Notes: generated by a model from the letters alone, not told the origin. Counted from the first letter of the stretch, positions 41,075-51,094 are shown. The stretch is 64,000 nucleotides of DNA from Bilifractor sp002394235 (GCF_052118845.1 NZ_JBQKGJ010000012.1:1-64000); one strand, 5' to 3'. Program-made: numbers and translations.

Positions 41075-42936
41075 TGCAGTACAATTCTTCTCAGCTGAAG
41101 GCGATTGAGCACGGAGGCGGTCCTGCGCTTGTACTTGCCGGGCCCGGCTCCGGCAAGACCGCAGTCATAACCGGCCGGACCGTACGGCTGATTCAAAACG
41201 GAATCTCTCCTTCCTCCATTCTTGTCGTAACCTTTACCAGGGCAGCGGCAGCGGAGATGAAGGAGAGATTTTTAAAAATGACCGGACGTTCCGCCAGTCC
41301 GGTAACCTTCGGCACCTTTCATGGCATTTTTTACGGAATTCTGAAAAATACCTATCGCATCAGCGGCAGCAATATACTCGCAGACGCCAGAGCTCTGCAG
41401 CTTCTCCGCGAGATTCTGGAGCACACCTGTCCCGATACGCAGGAGGCGGATCTGCCATCTTCCGTCGCACGGGAAATCAGTCAGGTCAAGGGCAGCCGGA
41501 TGGACATCAGCCATTTCTACTCCGGAGTTCTTCCCACGGACGCTTTCCGCAAGGTTTTTCGTGCCTATGAAAACTGGAAGAGAGACAATCGGATGCTGGA
41601 TTTTGACGATATTATCACCCGGTGTTACGATCTCCTGACGACGCGCCAGGATATCCTGAGCCTCTGGCAGCAGAAGTTCCGGTACATCCTTGTCGATGAA
41701 TTTCAGGATATCAGTCCTCTGCAGTACGAAATCATCCGGCTTCTCGCCTTTCCCGAAAACAACCTCTTTATTGTCGGAGACGACGACCAGTCGATTTACC
41801 GTTTTCGCGGCGCCAATCCGGATCTTATGCTGAACTTCCCGAAGGTCTATCCGGGCTGTCAGGTCATTGCGCTGGAGGAAAACTACCGCAGCACCCCCGA
41901 GATCCTGAAGGCCGCGGAAAATCTGATCTGCCACAACCGGAAACGCTTCAGGAAGAATATTCTCTCTTCCAGGCCCTCCGGTTCTCCCGTTTCCTTTGAA
42001 TGCTTTGACAATCCGAGAAAGGAATGTGTGCGCATGGCACAGCAGATCCGGGAAGCACATGACAGGGGAGTGCCATATGAGGAAACCGCGGTACTGTTCC
42101 GCACGAATGTCGGATGCAGACAGGCTGTCGAACAGCTGATGGCTTATCAGATTCCTTTCCGGATGGGTGATGTCATCCCCTGTGTCTTTGATCACTGGAT
42201 CGCAAAGGATGTCATGGCCTACATGGATCTTGGAGCCATGAGCCGCGATCGCAGAGGAAAGAGAAGTGATTTTCTCCGCGTATATAACCGCCCGAACCGT
42301 TATTTTTCCAGAGAAGCGTTCTATGACCCGCTGGTCACCTATGAGAGTCTGTACAGCTATTATGAAGATAAGGACTGGATGGTACGGAGAGTCGATGAGC
42401 TGGAAACCAATCTCACAATGATCCGTCACCTCGCCCCCTATGGTGCCCTGAACTACATCCGGAGAGAGATCGGTTACGAAGGTTATCTCCGTGATTATGC
42501 GATGCAGCGGAACATTCCGCCGGAGGATCTTCTGCAGGTTCTCGATGAACTGACGGAAAGCGCCCGCAATTACAGAACCTGTGAGGAATGGAAGGCGTCC
42601 ATCGAAAAGTACCGGGAAAAACTGGAGCAGCAAAGGGCTCTCCGTTCGGAGGAGCATTCCGGCGTTGTTGTATCTACTCTGCACGCCTCCAAAGGTATGG
42701 AATATGACACCGTATATATCCTTGACGTAAATGAGGGAATCATCCCCTATCACAAGGCAGTTCTTGACGCCGACCTGGAAGAGGAACGGCGCATGCTCTA
42801 TGTCGGAATGACCCGCGCCCGGAAAGACCTGTACATCTATTCTGTCCGGGAGCGGTACGACAAGAAGATCGCTCCGTCCCGCTTCCTGCGGGAAATCGGG
42901 GCAGGGCTTACCGATACTGCCCGTCAGCAGACGTAA
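41074..42936 (+). CDS. UvrD/PcrA-type ATP-dependent DNA helicase, short form
   Basis: 620 residues, about 100 shorter than PcrA. Motifs are complete: Walker A AGPGSGKT (22-29), motif Ia TFTRAAAAEM, motif II VDEFQDIS, motif III GDDDQSIYRFRGA, motif IV EENYRST, motif V VSTLHASKGMEYD and motif VI RMLYVGMTRARKD. It should be a 3'-5' helicase in repair or replication restart. The missing C-terminal tail includes the region PcrA uses to contact RNA polymerase. ATG at 41074 lies in the gltX stop. Confidence 0.9.
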   Translation: MQYNSSQLKAIEHGGGPALVLAGPGSGKTAVITGRTVRLIQNGISPSSILVVTFTRAAAAEMKERFLKMTGRSASPVTFGTFHGIFYGILKNTYRISGSNILADARALQLLREILEHTCPDTQEADLPSSVAREISQVKGSRMDISHFYSGVLPTDAFRKVFRAYENWKRDNRMLDFDDIITRCYDLLTTRQDILSLWQQKFRYILVDEFQDISPLQYEIIRLLAFPENNLFIVGDDDQSIYRFRGANPDLMLNFPKVYPGCQVIALEENYRSTPEILKAAENLICHNRKRFRKNILSSRPSGSPVSFECFDNPRKECVRMAQQIREAHDRGVPYEETAVLFRTNVGCRQAVEQLMAYQIPFRMGDVIPCVFDHWIAKDVMAYMDLGAMSRDRRGKRSDFLRVYNRPNRYFSREAFYDPLVTYESLYSYYEDKDWMVRRVDELETNLTMIRHLAPYGALNYIRREIGYEGYLRDYAMQRNIPPEDLLQVLDELTESARNYRTCEEWKASIEKYREKLEQQRALRSEEHSGVVVSTLHASKGMEYDTVYILDVNEGIIPYHKAVLDADLEEERRMLYVGMTRARKDLYIYSVRERYDKKIAPSRFLREIGAGLTDTARQQT

Positions 42937-42962
42937 GCCGTATTCTATCAGGGAGAGAACAT

Positions 42963-43379
42963 ATGGATTCTTCTGAATTTATCAGCAAAAGCAGGAAAAT
43001 CACCTGCCGCGAGGCGGAAGCAATGATCCCCGATTACCTTGAGGACAGGCTGTCGGACAAGGATCTTGCGGTTTTCCTGAACCATATAAACAACTGCAAC
43101 AAATGTCACGATGAGCTGGAGACGAATTTCATGGTGGACCTTACGGTCCGTTACCTGAATGAGGATGATCCCCAGGGGTCTTTTAATCTGAAACCCATGC
43201 TGCAGAAGAACATCAACGAAAAAACAGCCCATCTCGTTCATAAGCACCGGATGAGAAAGCTGAGAGCGTTAATTTTCTTTATCACCCTGATGCTGATTAT
43301 TCTCTGGCTCCTGGACCTCGCCCATGTTCTGGGAATCACCGACGCGGCTGCAGAGTTCTTCCGCGGAATCGGACGGTAA
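42963..43379 (+). CDS. Membrane-anchored zinc-finger (zf-HC2) anti-sigma-like protein
   Basis: 138 residues. The N-terminal zf-HC2 domain has Cys15, then HINNCNKC with His41, Cys45 and Cys48, the HX3CX2C zinc pattern of anti-sigma factors. A linker is followed by one hydrophobic segment (about 101-120) and a short outside tail. Such proteins usually hold an ECF sigma factor whose gene is adjacent. None is here: the neighbours are the helicase and polA. The partner could be elsewhere, or it may sense something else. GGGAGAG precedes the ATG. Confidence 0.75.
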   Translation: MDSSEFISKSRKITCREAEAMIPDYLEDRLSDKDLAVFLNHINNCNKCHDELETNFMVDLTVRYLNEDDPQGSFNLKPMLQKNINEKTAHLVHKHRMRKLRALIFFITLMLIILWLLDLAHVLGITDAAAEFFRGIGR

Positions 43380-43393
43380 TCAGCATCCCTGCA

Positions 43394-43429
43394 ATCCTGC
43401 AGCATATGATTATCCTGCAGCATACAATT
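43394..43429. repeat. 18-bp tandem duplication before polA
   Basis: ATCCTGCAGCATATGATT at 43394-43411 and ATCCTGCAGCATACAATT at 43412-43429, just upstream of the polA ribosome binding site. Confidence 0.7.
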
Positions 43430-43444
43430 TAAGGAGAGAATGCT

Positions 43445-46168
43445 TTGAGTGAAACATTTCTGGTAATAGACGGACACAGTATGATGAATCGCGCCTTTTA
43501 CGGCCTGCCCGACCTCACCAATGCCGAAGGGAAGCACACCAATGCCGTCCTCGGATTTCTCAACATCATGCTGAAGATTCTCGAAGAAGAGAAACCCGCA
43601 TATCTGGCGGTCGCCTTTGATATGCACGCCCCGACCTTCCGGCACCGGATGTTTGAAGCCTACAAGGGCACGCGTCATCCGATGCCGGAGGAACTAAAAG
43701 AACAGATTCCTCTCATTCAGGAAGTCCTGAAGGCAATGGGAATTCTGATCCTGACAAAGGAAGGCTACGAAGCCGACGACATCATCGGCACTATATCGAG
43801 AAGAAGCGAAGCGAAGGGGATGAACGTCACCATCCTCTCCGGCGACCGGGATCTCCTTCAGCTCGCCACGGACAAGGTTCTGGTCAGGATTCCGAAGACG
43901 AAGGGCGGACAGACCATTGTCCAGGACTATCATACCCGGGAGGTCATTGAAGAATACCAGATCACCCCCGCCCAGGTCATTGAACTGAAAGCCCTGATGG
44001 GAGACAGCTCCGATAATATCCCGGGTCTTCCCGGAGTAGGTGTCAAGACCGCGACAAAGATCCTGCAGAGCTATGGAACTATTGAAAATGCCCACGAGCA
44101 TCTCGAAGAGATCAAGCCTAGGAAAGCCATGGAGGCGATGCGGGATCACTGGGATCTTGCAGTTCTCTCCAAGAAGCTGGCCACGATCAACACCGACAGT
44201 CCGATCGTTCTGGACTATGATCAGGCAAGACTTGGCAATATTTTCACGCCTGAGGCATACCAGCTCTTCAAGGAACTGGGCTTCAAAAAGCTGCTGCTTC
44301 ATTTTGACTCCTCTGCCCAGAACACAGAAGACGCACTCACGGTTCAGACGGTCAGAGACAGCGAAGAAGCCGACCGCATCTTCACGAAGGCAGCCGCCTC
44401 CGCGGAAGCCGGTATCTATCTTCTACAGAGCTTTGAACCCATATCCCGCACGTCAGAGATCTTCGGTCTTGCTGTCTCACTGGCAGATGCCGGAACCTGG
44501 TACATCCCGGCTTCCGAAACGATTTCCGCCTCAACGCTCAGGGACGGAGTACTGCGGATCGCACAGAGTCCCTGCGTGCTTTCCACCTTTGAGCTCAAGG
44601 ACCAGATGAAATCTCAGCCGCTTCCCGAGGAGTTTTTTACCGAACCCGCGAACGGCAATCCGGAGGTTTCCTCAAAGGAAAACGGCACGGATCCCTCCGT
44701 CACCGGAATCTTTGACATCAGCATAGCCGCTTATCTTCTGGATCCTCTAAAAGCAGACTATCCCTTTGACAGCATCGGCGCCGCGTATCTCACAGAGCCT
44801 GTTCTGTCCGCCGGAGAGATTTTCGGCACAAAGAAGCTGCCCGCTCCGCAGGAAATGGAAGAGTCGAAGGCTGCGCTCTACGCCGGACAGATTGCCCGGA
44901 TTTCGCTGAAGTCAAGAACTCCGATGACCCGCGCGCTGAAGGAATCCGGCATGTACCAGCTCATGACAGATATCGAGATGCCGCTTGTGTTCACCCTTCA
45001 TGATATGGAGACAGAAGGGATCCGCATTCTGCCGGAGGAGCTCGCAGCCTACGGGCAGAGACTTGCCGGAGGAATTGCCTCCCTTGAGAAACGGATCTAT
45101 GAGGAGGCGGGAGAGGAATTCAATATCAATTCTCCGAAGCAGCTCGGCGTCATCCTTTTTGAAAAGATGAAACTTCCCGGCGGCAAGAAGACAAAGACAG
45201 GGTATTCAACCTCGGCAGACGTGCTTGAAAAGCTCGCTCCCGATGTTCCCCTTGTTCAGGATATCCTGGACTACCGGCAGCTCTCCAAACTGAAATCCAC
45301 CTACGCGGACGGTCTCGCCGGCTTTGTGTCGGATGACGGACGAATCCACACGACCTTTAAGCAGACCATCACCGCAACCGGCAGAATCAGCAGCACCGAT
45401 CCGAATCTTCAGAACATCCCGGTGCGGATCGAGCTTGGCAGACAGATCCGGAAGGTCTTTGTCCCCAGAGAAGGGTATATCTTCGTGGACGCCGACTATT
45501 CGCAGATCGAACTGCGTGTGCTCGCGTCAATGTCCGGAGATGAAAAACTGATCGAGGCATATCGGGAGGCGAAGGACATACACCGCATCACTGCCTCTCA
45601 AGTCTTCCACGTTCCCTTTGACGAGGTCACACCGGTCATGCGGCGGAACGCAAAGGCTGTGAATTTCGGAATCGTATACGGGATCAGCGCCTTCGGCCTG
45701 AGCAGGGACCTCGACATCTCACGGAAGGAGGCCGCGGATTACATCGAGCGCTACTACGAAACCTATCCCGGAATCCGGTCCTTCCTGGAGGGTCTCGTCA
45801 CAGACGCTAGGGAGAAGGGATATTCCGTCACCAGATTTGGCCGCCGCCGTCCCATGCCAGAGCTGAAATCCTCCAATTTCATGCAGCGCTCCTTCGGTGA
45901 AAGAGTCGCGAAGAACGCGCCTATTCAGGGCACGGCCGCCGATATCATCAAGATCGCCATGAACCGGGTGGACCGGCGCCTCCGGAGAGAGCATCTGAAA
46001 TCACGGCTTCTCATCCAGGTTCACGATGAGCTTCTCGTAGAGACGGCAATGGATGAGGAAGAACAGGTGAGGAATATTCTCCGGGAAGAAATGGAAGGCG
46101 CGGCAGACCTTGCCGTCCGCCTTGAGGTCGATATCCATGACGGATCAAGCTGGTACGAGGCAAAATGA
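43445..46168 (+). CDS. polA: DNA polymerase I
   Basis: 907 residues. An N-terminal 5'-3' exonuclease domain (about 1-290; YKGTRHPMPEE, GYEADDIIGT, GDRDLLQL) is followed by a 3'-5' exonuclease-like region (about 300-520) and the polymerase (about 530-907; DADYSQIELRVLAS, RNAKAVNFGIVYG, QVHDELLVE). The DxE metal motif expected in the 3'-5' region is missing, as in several Firmicutes, so it should lack proofreading. It fills gaps and removes primers. The start is TTG with AAGGAGA upstream. coaE follows 183 bases downstream. Confidence 0.95.
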   Translation: MSETFLVIDGHSMMNRAFYGLPDLTNAEGKHTNAVLGFLNIMLKILEEEKPAYLAVAFDMHAPTFRHRMFEAYKGTRHPMPEELKEQIPLIQEVLKAMGILILTKEGYEADDIIGTISRRSEAKGMNVTILSGDRDLLQLATDKVLVRIPKTKGGQTIVQDYHTREVIEEYQITPAQVIELKALMGDSSDNIPGLPGVGVKTATKILQSYGTIENAHEHLEEIKPRKAMEAMRDHWDLAVLSKKLATINTDSPIVLDYDQARLGNIFTPEAYQLFKELGFKKLLLHFDSSAQNTEDALTVQTVRDSEEADRIFTKAAASAEAGIYLLQSFEPISRTSEIFGLAVSLADAGTWYIPASETISASTLRDGVLRIAQSPCVLSTFELKDQMKSQPLPEEFFTEPANGNPEVSSKENGTDPSVTGIFDISIAAYLLDPLKADYPFDSIGAAYLTEPVLSAGEIFGTKKLPAPQEMEESKAALYAGQIARISLKSRTPMTRALKESGMYQLMTDIEMPLVFTLHDMETEGIRILPEELAAYGQRLAGGIASLEKRIYEEAGEEFNINSPKQLGVILFEKMKLPGGKKTKTGYSTSADVLEKLAPDVPLVQDILDYRQLSKLKSTYADGLAGFVSDDGRIHTTFKQTITATGRISSTDPNLQNIPVRIELGRQIRKVFVPREGYIFVDADYSQIELRVLASMSGDEKLIEAYREAKDIHRITASQVFHVPFDEVTPVMRRNAKAVNFGIVYGISAFGLSRDLDISRKEAADYIERYYETYPGIRSFLEGLVTDAREKGYSVTRFGRRRPMPELKSSNFMQRSFGERVAKNAPIQGTAADIIKIAMNRVDRRLRREHLKSRLLIQVHDELLVETAMDEEEQVRNILREEMEGAADLAVRLEVDIHDGSSWYEAK

Positions 46169-46351
46169 CACGCCGGATACTGCTGGTTTCTGTATGACTG
46201 CCCAGTCTCACATGCCGGGTATTAGCAATCCCTGAAGCTGCGGATTTCGAAACAACAGTTTCACAGCCATGCATCGCAGCGGGGCATTCTCACAAAAACC
46301 ATGCGGATGGACATACAGCAGGTCACGGCCATCACAGCAGGAGGAACGACA

Positions 46352-46963
46352 TTGAAAATAATCGGAATTACCGGCGGCGTCGGAAGCGGAAAAAGCGAGG
46401 TAATGAAGTATCTGGAAACCCACTACGACTGTGATCTGATCCGTTCGGATGAACTTGCACATACGATGATGCGGAAAGGACAGGCCTGTTACGGTCCGAT
46501 TCTCAGCCTGCTTGGGCCAGGTGTTCTGGCCCCCGACGGTGAGTTTGACCGGAAAGCCGTCGCGGCAAAGATCTTTGCGGACAAAAGACTTCTGGAACAG
46601 ATGAACCGGATCATACATCCGGCTGTCCGCAAAAGCATTGCCCTCTCCATGAAGGAGGCAGAGACAGCGAGCCGTCCGTTTTTCTTTCTGGAGGCAGCCC
46701 TTCTGATCGAGGAAAAATATGATGAAATCTGCGATGAATTATGGTATGTTTATGCAGATGCGGAGATAAGGAAGAAACGTCTCCGGGAAAGCCGGGGGTA
46801 TTCTGATGCGAAAATCCGGGAGATCATGTCAAATCAGCTCCCAGATTCCGAATTCCGGAGAATATGCGCGTTTGTTCTCGACAACAGCGGCCCGTTCCCG
46901 AATACCATTCGCCAGATTGACGCCAGAATGCGTCACTTCGCACCGCAGCCAGGCACCGGTTAA
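46352..46963 (+). CDS. coaE: Dephospho-CoA kinase
   Basis: Phosphorylates dephospho-CoA in the last step of coenzyme A synthesis. About 203 residues with the P-loop GITGGVGSGKS (5-15), the substrate segment RSDELAHTMM and the lid region KKRLRESRGYSD. The TTG at 46352 is chosen because AGGAGG lies seven bases upstream and MKIIGITGG is the typical opening; an ATG 17 codons earlier lacks a site. polA precedes it, a common Firmicutes pairing. Confidence 0.93.
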   Translation: MKIIGITGGVGSGKSEVMKYLETHYDCDLIRSDELAHTMMRKGQACYGPILSLLGPGVLAPDGEFDRKAVAAKIFADKRLLEQMNRIIHPAVRKSIALSMKEAETASRPFFFLEAALLIEEKYDEICDELWYVYADAEIRKKRLRESRGYSDAKIREIMSNQLPDSEFRRICAFVLDNSGPFPNTIRQIDARMRHFAPQPGTG

Positions 46964-46993
46964 TCAATCTCAAAACAGAGGAAGCGTATAATT

Positions 46994-47791
46994 ATGAAAA
47001 TGTGCAGTCTCTCCAGCGGAAGCAGCGGCAACTGCATTTTCGTTGGAAGCGAACATACCAGCCTTCTTGTCGATGCCGGGATTTCCGGCAGGCGGACAGA
47101 ACAGGGGCTCAACACCATCGGATATACCGGGAAGGATATTGACGGAATCCTGATTACACATGAGCACTCGGACCATATCAAGGGTCTGGGCGTTCTTTCA
47201 AGAAAACTGAATCTTCCGATCTATGCCACAAAGGGAACCTGGGACGCGATCCGGAACAAAAACTCAACCGGAAAAATCCCGGAAGGCCTGTTTCATGAGA
47301 TCCGGCCGGATCAGGTGCTGCGGATCGGAGACCTTGACATCGAGCCCTTCAGCATTATGCACGATGCCGCAGACCCCGTAGGGTACCGTATCTGCAGCGA
47401 CGGCCGTTCCTGCGCCGTGGCGACCGATATGGGAACCTACACCGATTACACAATCCGTCATCTGCAGTATCTGGACGCCATTCTGCTGGAGGCCAATCAC
47501 GACGTCAACATGCTGGAGGCCGGCCGCTATCCATATCCGCTGAAAGTCCGCATTCTCAGCGACAGAGGACACCTCTCCAACGAAACCTCCGGACAGCTCC
47601 TCTGTCAGATCCTGCATGACAACATCCGTCACATTTTTCTGGGCCACCTGAGCGCGGAGAACAATTATCCCGCCCTTGCCTATGAAACCGTATGCAGCGA
47701 AGTCACCATGGGAGAGAACCCCTACAAATCCGGTGACTTCCCGATCACCGTCGCGAAAAGAGACACAGTAAGCGAATTCGCGGAATTCTGA
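46994..47791 (+). CDS. walJ: MBL-fold metallohydrolase, WalJ/YycJ family
   Basis: 265 residues with the metallo-beta-lactamase core THEHSDHIKG (about 55-64), further metal ligands at VATDMG and at GHLS near 216. The opening MKMCSLSSGSSGNC is typical for YycJ/WalJ, an exonuclease-like protein linked to cell-wall control and DNA repair in Firmicutes. No walK/walR genes are beside it; it follows coaE after 30 bases and could share its transcript. Confidence 0.88.
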   Translation: MKMCSLSSGSSGNCIFVGSEHTSLLVDAGISGRRTEQGLNTIGYTGKDIDGILITHEHSDHIKGLGVLSRKLNLPIYATKGTWDAIRNKNSTGKIPEGLFHEIRPDQVLRIGDLDIEPFSIMHDAADPVGYRICSDGRSCAVATDMGTYTDYTIRHLQYLDAILLEANHDVNMLEAGRYPYPLKVRILSDRGHLSNETSGQLLCQILHDNIRHIFLGHLSAENNYPALAYETVCSEVTMGENPYKSGDFPITVAKRDTVSEFAEF

Positions 47792-47901
47792 AAAAAGCCG
47801 TGCATCTTCCACGAATCGTAGTATAATCGAACAAACAACGCAAACCGAAGGTGTCCCTGATCTATCATTCAGGCACCGCTATTCACCGAGGAGACAAGAT
47901 C

Positions 47902-48174
47902 ATGAAAAAAACAATCATCACAGTCACCGGAAAAGATACTGTCGGCATTATCGCGAAGGTCTGCAACTACCTTGCAGAGAATAATGTGAATATCGAAGAT
48001 ATCTCCCAGACCATTCTGCAGGGATATTTCCATATGATGATGATCACCGATGCGTCCAAATCCGAGAAGAATACTGCGGAACTCGCCGAGGATCTGAAGA
48101 AAGTCGGAGAGGAGATCGGTGTAATGATTCACTGCCAGCGGGAAGACATCTTCGACATGATGCACAGAATCTGA
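47902..48174 (+). CDS. ACT domain protein (UPF0237 family)
   Basis: 90 residues, almost entirely ACT domain (KTIITVTGKDTVGIIAKVCNYL, then NVNIEDISQTILQGYFHMMMI). This small protein sits upstream of a PFL-family (UPF0210) gene in nearly all Firmicutes that have both. ATG 47902 with GAGGAGA upstream; an earlier frame start has no site. It is 16 bases from the next gene. A sensor of amino acids is likely, but the ligand is unknown. Confidence 0.88.
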   Translation: MKKTIITVTGKDTVGIIAKVCNYLAENNVNIEDISQTILQGYFHMMMITDASKSEKNTAELAEDLKKVGEEIGVMIHCQREDIFDMMHRI

Positions 48175-48190
48175 ACAGAAAGGTACAGCC

Positions 48191-49555
48191 ATGATTAACA
48201 TTTTTGAAGCAAATGAAACCAATGAAATGATCGAAAACGAAAATCTGGACGTGCGTACCATTACTCTCGGCATCAGCCTTCTGGATTGCATCGATTCAAA
48301 CCTGGACCGTCTGAACCAGAAAATCTATGACAAGATCACAACACTCGCCCGCAACCTGGTGCAGACCGGCAAAGACATCGAGGCCGAGTACGGCATCCCG
48401 ATCGTCAATAAACGGATTTCCGTGACACCAATTGCCCTGATCGGGGGCGCAGCCTGCAAGACTCCGGAGGATTTTGTGACAATCGCCGAAACACTGGACA
48501 GAGCAGCTCATACCGTCGGCGTCAACTTCCTCGGCGGTTATTCCGCCCTTGTATCCAAGGGCATGACAAAGGCTGACGAGCTCCTGATCCGTTCTATTCC
48601 GATGGCAATGGCGCGCACCGAACTTGTATGCAGCTCCATCAATGTCGGTTCCACAAAGACCGGCATCAACATGGACGCGGTGAAGCTGATGGGCGAGATT
48701 GTGAGAGGCACCGCGGAGGCAACAAAGGACAACAACTGCCTCGGCTGCGCGAAGCTCGTTATTTTCTGCAATGCGCCGGATGACAACCCCTTCATGGCAG
48801 GCGCCTTCCACGGCGTCACGGAAGCGGATGCCATCATCAATGTCGGCGTATCCGGCCCCGGCGTCGTAAAGCACGCGCTGGAAAAGGTAAGAGGGGAGAA
48901 TTTCGAAGTTCTCTGCGAGACCATCAAAAAGACCGCCTTCAAGGTCACCCGTGTGGGACAGCTCGTTGCCAGGGAGGCATCCAGACGTCTCGGGGTTCCC
49001 TTCGGCATCATTGATCTGTCTCTGGCTCCGACTCCCGCGGTCGGCGACTCTGTGGCAGACATTCTTGAGGAGATCGGCGTGGAATCTGTCGGTGCTCCCG
49101 GAACGACAGCTGCACTTGCCCTTCTGAACGACCAGGTAAAAAAAGGCGGTGTTATGGCTTCCTCCTATGTCGGCGGACTTTCCGGTGCCTTTATCCCGGT
49201 CAGTGAGGATCAGGGAATGATCAATGCCGTAAACCGCGGTTCTCTCTGCATGGAAAAGCTCGAGGCGATGACCTGTGTCTGCTCCGTCGGTCTTGACATG
49301 ATTGCTATCCCCGGAAACACAAAGAGCACTACCATATCCGGCATCATCGCCGATGAGATGGCAATCGGCATGATCAACCAGAAGACAACGGCAGTCCGTG
49401 TAATTCCTGCCATCGGTAAGGATGTCGGAGATTCCCTGGAGTTCGGAGGTCTCCTCGGAAGCGCGCCGATCATGCCGGTCAGCCGCTTCGGATGCGACGC
49501 ACTGATCAACCGCACCGGCAGAATCCCTGCCCCGGTACACAGTTTCAAGAACTGA
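48191..49555 (+). CDS. PFL-family protein (UPF0210/DUF711)
   Basis: 454 residues matching the UPF0210 family (VRTITLGISLLDC at about 20-32, VNKRISVTPIALIGG, CSSINVGSTKTGINMDAV, FNAP-like FCNAPDDNPFMAGAFHGV, KKGGVMASSYVGGLSGAF). The fold is related to pyruvate formate-lyase-like barrels, but the reaction is not established. It is paired with the ACT protein 16 bases upstream, implying regulated or complexed activity. A strong terminator closes the unit. Confidence 0.88.
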   Translation: MINIFEANETNEMIENENLDVRTITLGISLLDCIDSNLDRLNQKIYDKITTLARNLVQTGKDIEAEYGIPIVNKRISVTPIALIGGAACKTPEDFVTIAETLDRAAHTVGVNFLGGYSALVSKGMTKADELLIRSIPMAMARTELVCSSINVGSTKTGINMDAVKLMGEIVRGTAEATKDNNCLGCAKLVIFCNAPDDNPFMAGAFHGVTEADAIINVGVSGPGVVKHALEKVRGENFEVLCETIKKTAFKVTRVGQLVAREASRRLGVPFGIIDLSLAPTPAVGDSVADILEEIGVESVGAPGTTAALALLNDQVKKGGVMASSYVGGLSGAFIPVSEDQGMINAVNRGSLCMEKLEAMTCVCSVGLDMIAIPGNTKSTTISGIIADEMAIGMINQKTTAVRVIPAIGKDVGDSLEFGGLLGSAPIMPVSRFGCDALINRTGRIPAPVHSFKN

Positions 49556-49594
49556 CATAGAACCGACATAGAATTGACCGTGTTTCAGCTGCAG

Positions 49595-49631
49595 AAAAAG
49601 ACGGTCTCCCTTCTCCGGGAGCCGTCTTTTT
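49595..49631 (+). terminator. Bidirectional terminator after the PFL-family gene
   Basis: AAAAAGACGGTCTCCC pairs with GGGAGCCGTCTTTTT around TTCTCC (one mismatch), followed by CTTTG. Confidence 0.85.
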
Positions 49632-49792
49632 CTTTGCCCGGATGACCACTCCTAACATTCTTGTCGTATCATCCGTCTGCCGCCTCTGTCAGAATCCAGG
49701 TGACCCACCCGGACTACCTGTTATATTTTCCGTCTGCCACCTCTGTCAGCCTCTGATCTCCGCCACGAATGGACCGGATTTCAGCATTCTCA

Positions 49793-51094
49793 TCATACCC
49801 GGATCACCTGTCTCCTGAATTCATGAATAAAATCCTGGCCGTTCTTCTCTGAACGGACTGCTTCATACAGATTCGACGCGAACACATCGGCCCGGGTCAG
49901 CTCCGGAGGAAGAGAGGATATCTTTGCCACAGGACAGAGCCTTCCCGGCCCGCCTGTCTTAATCTCCCTCAATACCTCCCGTCCTTTTTCAGAGAACCCC
50001 AGCAGATGCACGTATTCCGGATGAAGTGCCCGGTTCAGATCATCCTCCCGGATATTCAGAAGAATATGGAGCAGTGCGCGGTTCATCTGCGTCAATGGAT
50101 AATTTTTTGCCGAGAGCAGTTCTGCAAATTGTGAAAATGACCGGTACCTGCTCAGATGATTCCGTATCCGCAAAGCAAGATCTTCCGTCACATCCAGATA
50201 CCGCGAGAGCGCCCTGTTTTCCGATACTTTCCTCCCGGTTTGTTTTACCCCTGTTACCCCCGAATGCCTGAAGATATTCCCGCTGTCCTCCCGCAGCAGC
50301 TGATACCGCAGCATCGCGGAAAAATCGTTTTCCCCGACAGGAGCGGACGAACGGCAGGCCTCCTTGAGTATGTTGTACACCCGTGGCGGAACAGAGTCCT
50401 CCAGACGTTCAGGACCATTCTTCTCAAAAATCTGACAACGGATTGCGGATGCCGAATTATAGCCGTTTTCCTGTCTAAAGATGCTGTCATTGAAGCCGGC
50501 CCCGACCCTTTGAATCGTCCTCGGTACAACGGCGCTGGCTGTTTTTTCGAGAGCGATGCAGTACTCCAGACCCAGAATATTATTCGGCATGCTCAGAAAC
50601 TCCCGGATTTCTTCACCCATCCGCGGTGTTCCCTTATCTTTGAAATAACCGGTGAGTGCCTCTTCCCTCGCACGGGGAAAAGAGAGCCCTGCAGCCAGCC
50701 ATTTTCTGAGAAGCGACCGGTATTCCTCCGGCTCAGTGGAGAGAACCGGCGCGAGCAGACGGAACATGTCCATTTTCCCGGATTCACTTCCGAACCAAAG
50801 TTCATCGACCACGCCGATTCCATTCAGAACAGCCAAAGCCCCCTCCGCAAACCGCTGGGCGGACGAAGCCGCGGCTGCCACCGGAAGCTCCAACACCAGA
50901 TCACATCCGCCTGCGAGAGCCATTTCCGTCCGCGTATACTTATCGAATACCGCAGGCAGTCCCCGCTGTACAAAATCGCCGCTCATAACCGCGACAACTG
51001 CGTCAGCGCCGGAAACCTCCCTCGCCCTCCTGATCAGATACGCATGACCGTTATGGAACGGATTGTATTCCGCTATGACACCGATTATCTTCAT
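49793..51094 (-). CDS. tmcAL: tRNA(Met) cytidine acetate ligase (TmcAL)
   Basis: 433 residues of the nucleotidyltransferase-fold family formerly YlbM. It activates acetate with ATP to make N4-acetylcytidine at the wobble base of elongator tRNA-Met. Motifs: GVIAEYNPFHNGH (about 4-16) with the HxGH nucleotide site, GDFVQRGLPAVFDK, and PNNILGLEY (about 169-177), diagnostic for this family. ATG 51094 is set by GAGGAG eight bases upstream. It sits upstream of pta-ackA in the opposite direction; the link to acetate is suggestive but may be chance. Confidence 0.92.
   Translation of the reverse strand: MKIIGVIAEYNPFHNGHAYLIRRAREVSGADAVVAVMSGDFVQRGLPAVFDKYTRTEMALAGGCDLVLELPVAAAASSAQRFAEGALAVLNGIGVVDELWFGSESGKMDMFRLLAPVLSTEPEEYRSLLRKWLAAGLSFPRAREEALTGYFKDKGTPRMGEEIREFLSMPNNILGLEYCIALEKTASAVVPRTIQRVGAGFNDSIFRQENGYNSASAIRCQIFEKNGPERLEDSVPPRVYNILKEACRSSAPVGENDFSAMLRYQLLREDSGNIFRHSGVTGVKQTGRKVSENRALSRYLDVTEDLALRIRNHLSRYRSFSQFAELLSAKNYPLTQMNRALLHILLNIREDDLNRALHPEYVHLLGFSEKGREVLREIKTGGPGRLCPVAKISSLPPELTRADVFASNLYEAVRSEKNGQDFIHEFRRQVIRV

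Noticed and set aside
41272..42753. 493-codon open frame antisense to the helicase
   Set aside because: It is a shadow of the helicase gene, whose motifs are complete.
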